Assembly (NCBI GenBank): GCA_900239685.1
Contig: OENT01000120.1
Coordinates: forward strand, 1-64,000
Length of the DNA stretch: 64,000 bases
Source: Rotaria macrura
Taxonomy: Eukaryota; Rotifera; Eurotatoria; Philodinida; Philodinidae
Direction of reading: 5' to 3'
The position numbers and the translations under genes are program-made. Positions 63,069 to 64,000 of this stretch are shown here, one piece after another. Below the pieces are notes generated by a model. That model was not told where the DNA came from, ran no database searches, and saw only the letters and a program-made list of their open reading frames with translations. How positions within the stretch are numbered: position 1 is the stretch's first letter; each line of letters opens with the position of its first letter.

Positions 63069-63592
63069 ATGGGAACTTGCACATCAACAGCAAGACATCG
63101 AGAGAAGCATCAACTGCAACAGCATAATCGAACAACATCGAACGATTCATTTGTCCTTGATCTTAAATCACCTCCACCATTACCACCTTTACCATTAGCC
63201 ATATTTCCAAATCATCAGTGTCAATATTCTTGTTACTTGTCTAAAGATTTCGATAATCTATCGTCATCAACAAAGCCGATCTTTCATCAAACAGAAACGA
63301 AGAGTTTGATACAATTATACTCTTCTAATATTAATAATAACATCAACAAGAACAATAATAATAATAATAATAATAATAGTAACTGTAACATTATCAATTG
63401 GATGTCATCTACAACTTCAACGCCTACAACACTGATTCCTCCTAAAATTCCGGTGCCAAAAACTCGATTACCTGTCTATCATCCAACCCAACTACAGGAA
63501 AAAACAGTGACTTTAAAGCCTAAAGATGTAACATCATCTGTTGTTTCAACTAATCAAACAGGTATGACTCAAGGAAAAAAAATATTCTTATG
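63069..63592 (+). CDS. first coding exon of an unidentified, probably N-myristoylated protein (partial)
   Basis: The frame starts MGTCTSTARHREKH, with Gly2, Thr/Ser at positions 5-6 and Cys4, which fits an N-myristoylation and palmitoylation signal. It continues through a proline-rich stretch (SPPPLPPLPLAIFP), an AAT-coded Asn run, and a Ser/Thr/Pro/Lys-rich region (IPPKIPVPKTRLP) to about residue 168. The coding exon probably ends at a GTATGA donor near 63562 (after NQTG-type coding); the frame itself stays open to a stop at 63593. The ATG is seven bases after an acceptor-like TTTTTATAG. Upstream in-frame codons from 62997 are CT-tract coding and probably UTR. The rest of the gene lies beyond the window. 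Family unknown; a membrane-tethered signalling protein is a guess. Confidence 0.55.
63352..63377 (+). repeat. AAT microsatellite coding for Asn run
   Basis: (AAT)n tract, nearly perfect, inside the first coding exon of the gene at 63069. It encodes about nine consecutive Asn residues. Confidence 0.8.
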
Positions 63593-63856
63593 AATAATCT
63601 CATTGGACCTTCATATCATTCTTTCATACATGCGCATGCTATCAATACCGCAGGCATCTTGTTAAGATTACGGAGACGAATCTGTTGAGTGTCTCATATT
63701 TCCACATACTTCTTTTTCTCTTCTCTTCCTCTTCTCTTTCTCCTTTTCTCACCGAGAGTGTTGATCCATTCATATTCTTCAATAACAATTGTGTGGCAGC
63801 TGGACATGAGTATGAGCGAGCGATAGTGCGATTGTTTTCTTTTCATACCAATCTTG

Positions 63857-63887
<31 letters not shown>

Positions 63888-64000
63888 CATATACATTTAC
63901 GTATATATCTATAGCGCTCTGTATAGAACAGTTGTACACCTATTCCATTTAGAGTCAATACGGGTCATTCTTTACTTTGTCTATTTGAAGAAAGAAAGAA
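63593..64000. other. probable intron to window end
   Basis: Contains a CT-rich stretch (63710-63750) and an (AT)n microsatellite of about 24 bp at 63857-63880. No supported open frame. Confidence 0.5.

Overview
The window looks like nuclear DNA of a small invertebrate animal, most probably a bdelloid rotifer. The DNA is AT-rich, most introns are about 50-70 nt with GT..AG ends, animal regulatory genes (PBX, LIM-homeobox, Crk, septin, AMPA/kainate receptor) are present, one gene is of bacterial type but carries an intron, and several start codons lie a few bases after a pyrimidine-AG, as expected for spliced-leader trans-splicing. The species assignment is inference. Exon models were built by hand from reading frame, splice signals and family conservation; in the nine main multi-exon models the spliced length is a multiple of three.

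Layout, left to right: (1) 1-13285: an MscL-type mechanosensitive channel gene with a 57-nt intron (+, 3276-3806), then about 9.5 kb without a recognisable gene, holding an 870-bp Tc1/mariner-like element. (2) 13286-18093: a PBX/extradenticle homeobox gene (-) and an hnRNP F/H gene (+), head to head with 284 bp between start codons; a 543-bp hAT-type MITE lies in a PBX intron. (3) 20.5-26.7 kb: a Crk-like SH2-SH3 adaptor (+), a possible small membrane protein (-) and a SEPT2-type septin (-) with an altered P-loop. (4) 27.6-32.5 kb: an Lhx1/5-like LIM-homeobox gene (+) with a very long disordered linker. (5) 33.1-40.6 kb: a 20-exon AMPA/kainate-class glutamate receptor (-), whose last intron holds a 526-bp-arm inverted repeat around a 208-base assembly gap. 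(6) 45.8-48.6 kb: acetyl-CoA transporter SLC33A1 (+). (7) 49.6-55.3 kb: cytosolic threonyl-tRNA synthetase (+). (8) 55.5-56.0 kb: a small His/Lys-rich type II membrane protein (-). (9) 58.8-60.6 kb: a PM20D1-like M20 peptidase (+). (10) 63.07 kb to the end: the first coding exon of an unidentified gene with a predicted myristoylated N-terminus (+).

The genes do not form an operon. They are a mixed set of developmental regulators, signalling and cytoskeletal genes and housekeeping genes. Notable points are the bacterial-type channel with an intron, the GKAT P-loop in the septin, the giant LIM-homeodomain linker, the Pro-to-Gly change in the glutamate-binding motif of the receptor, the GC-rich exon inside the hnRNP gene, and three structurally definable DNA-transposon-like insertions.
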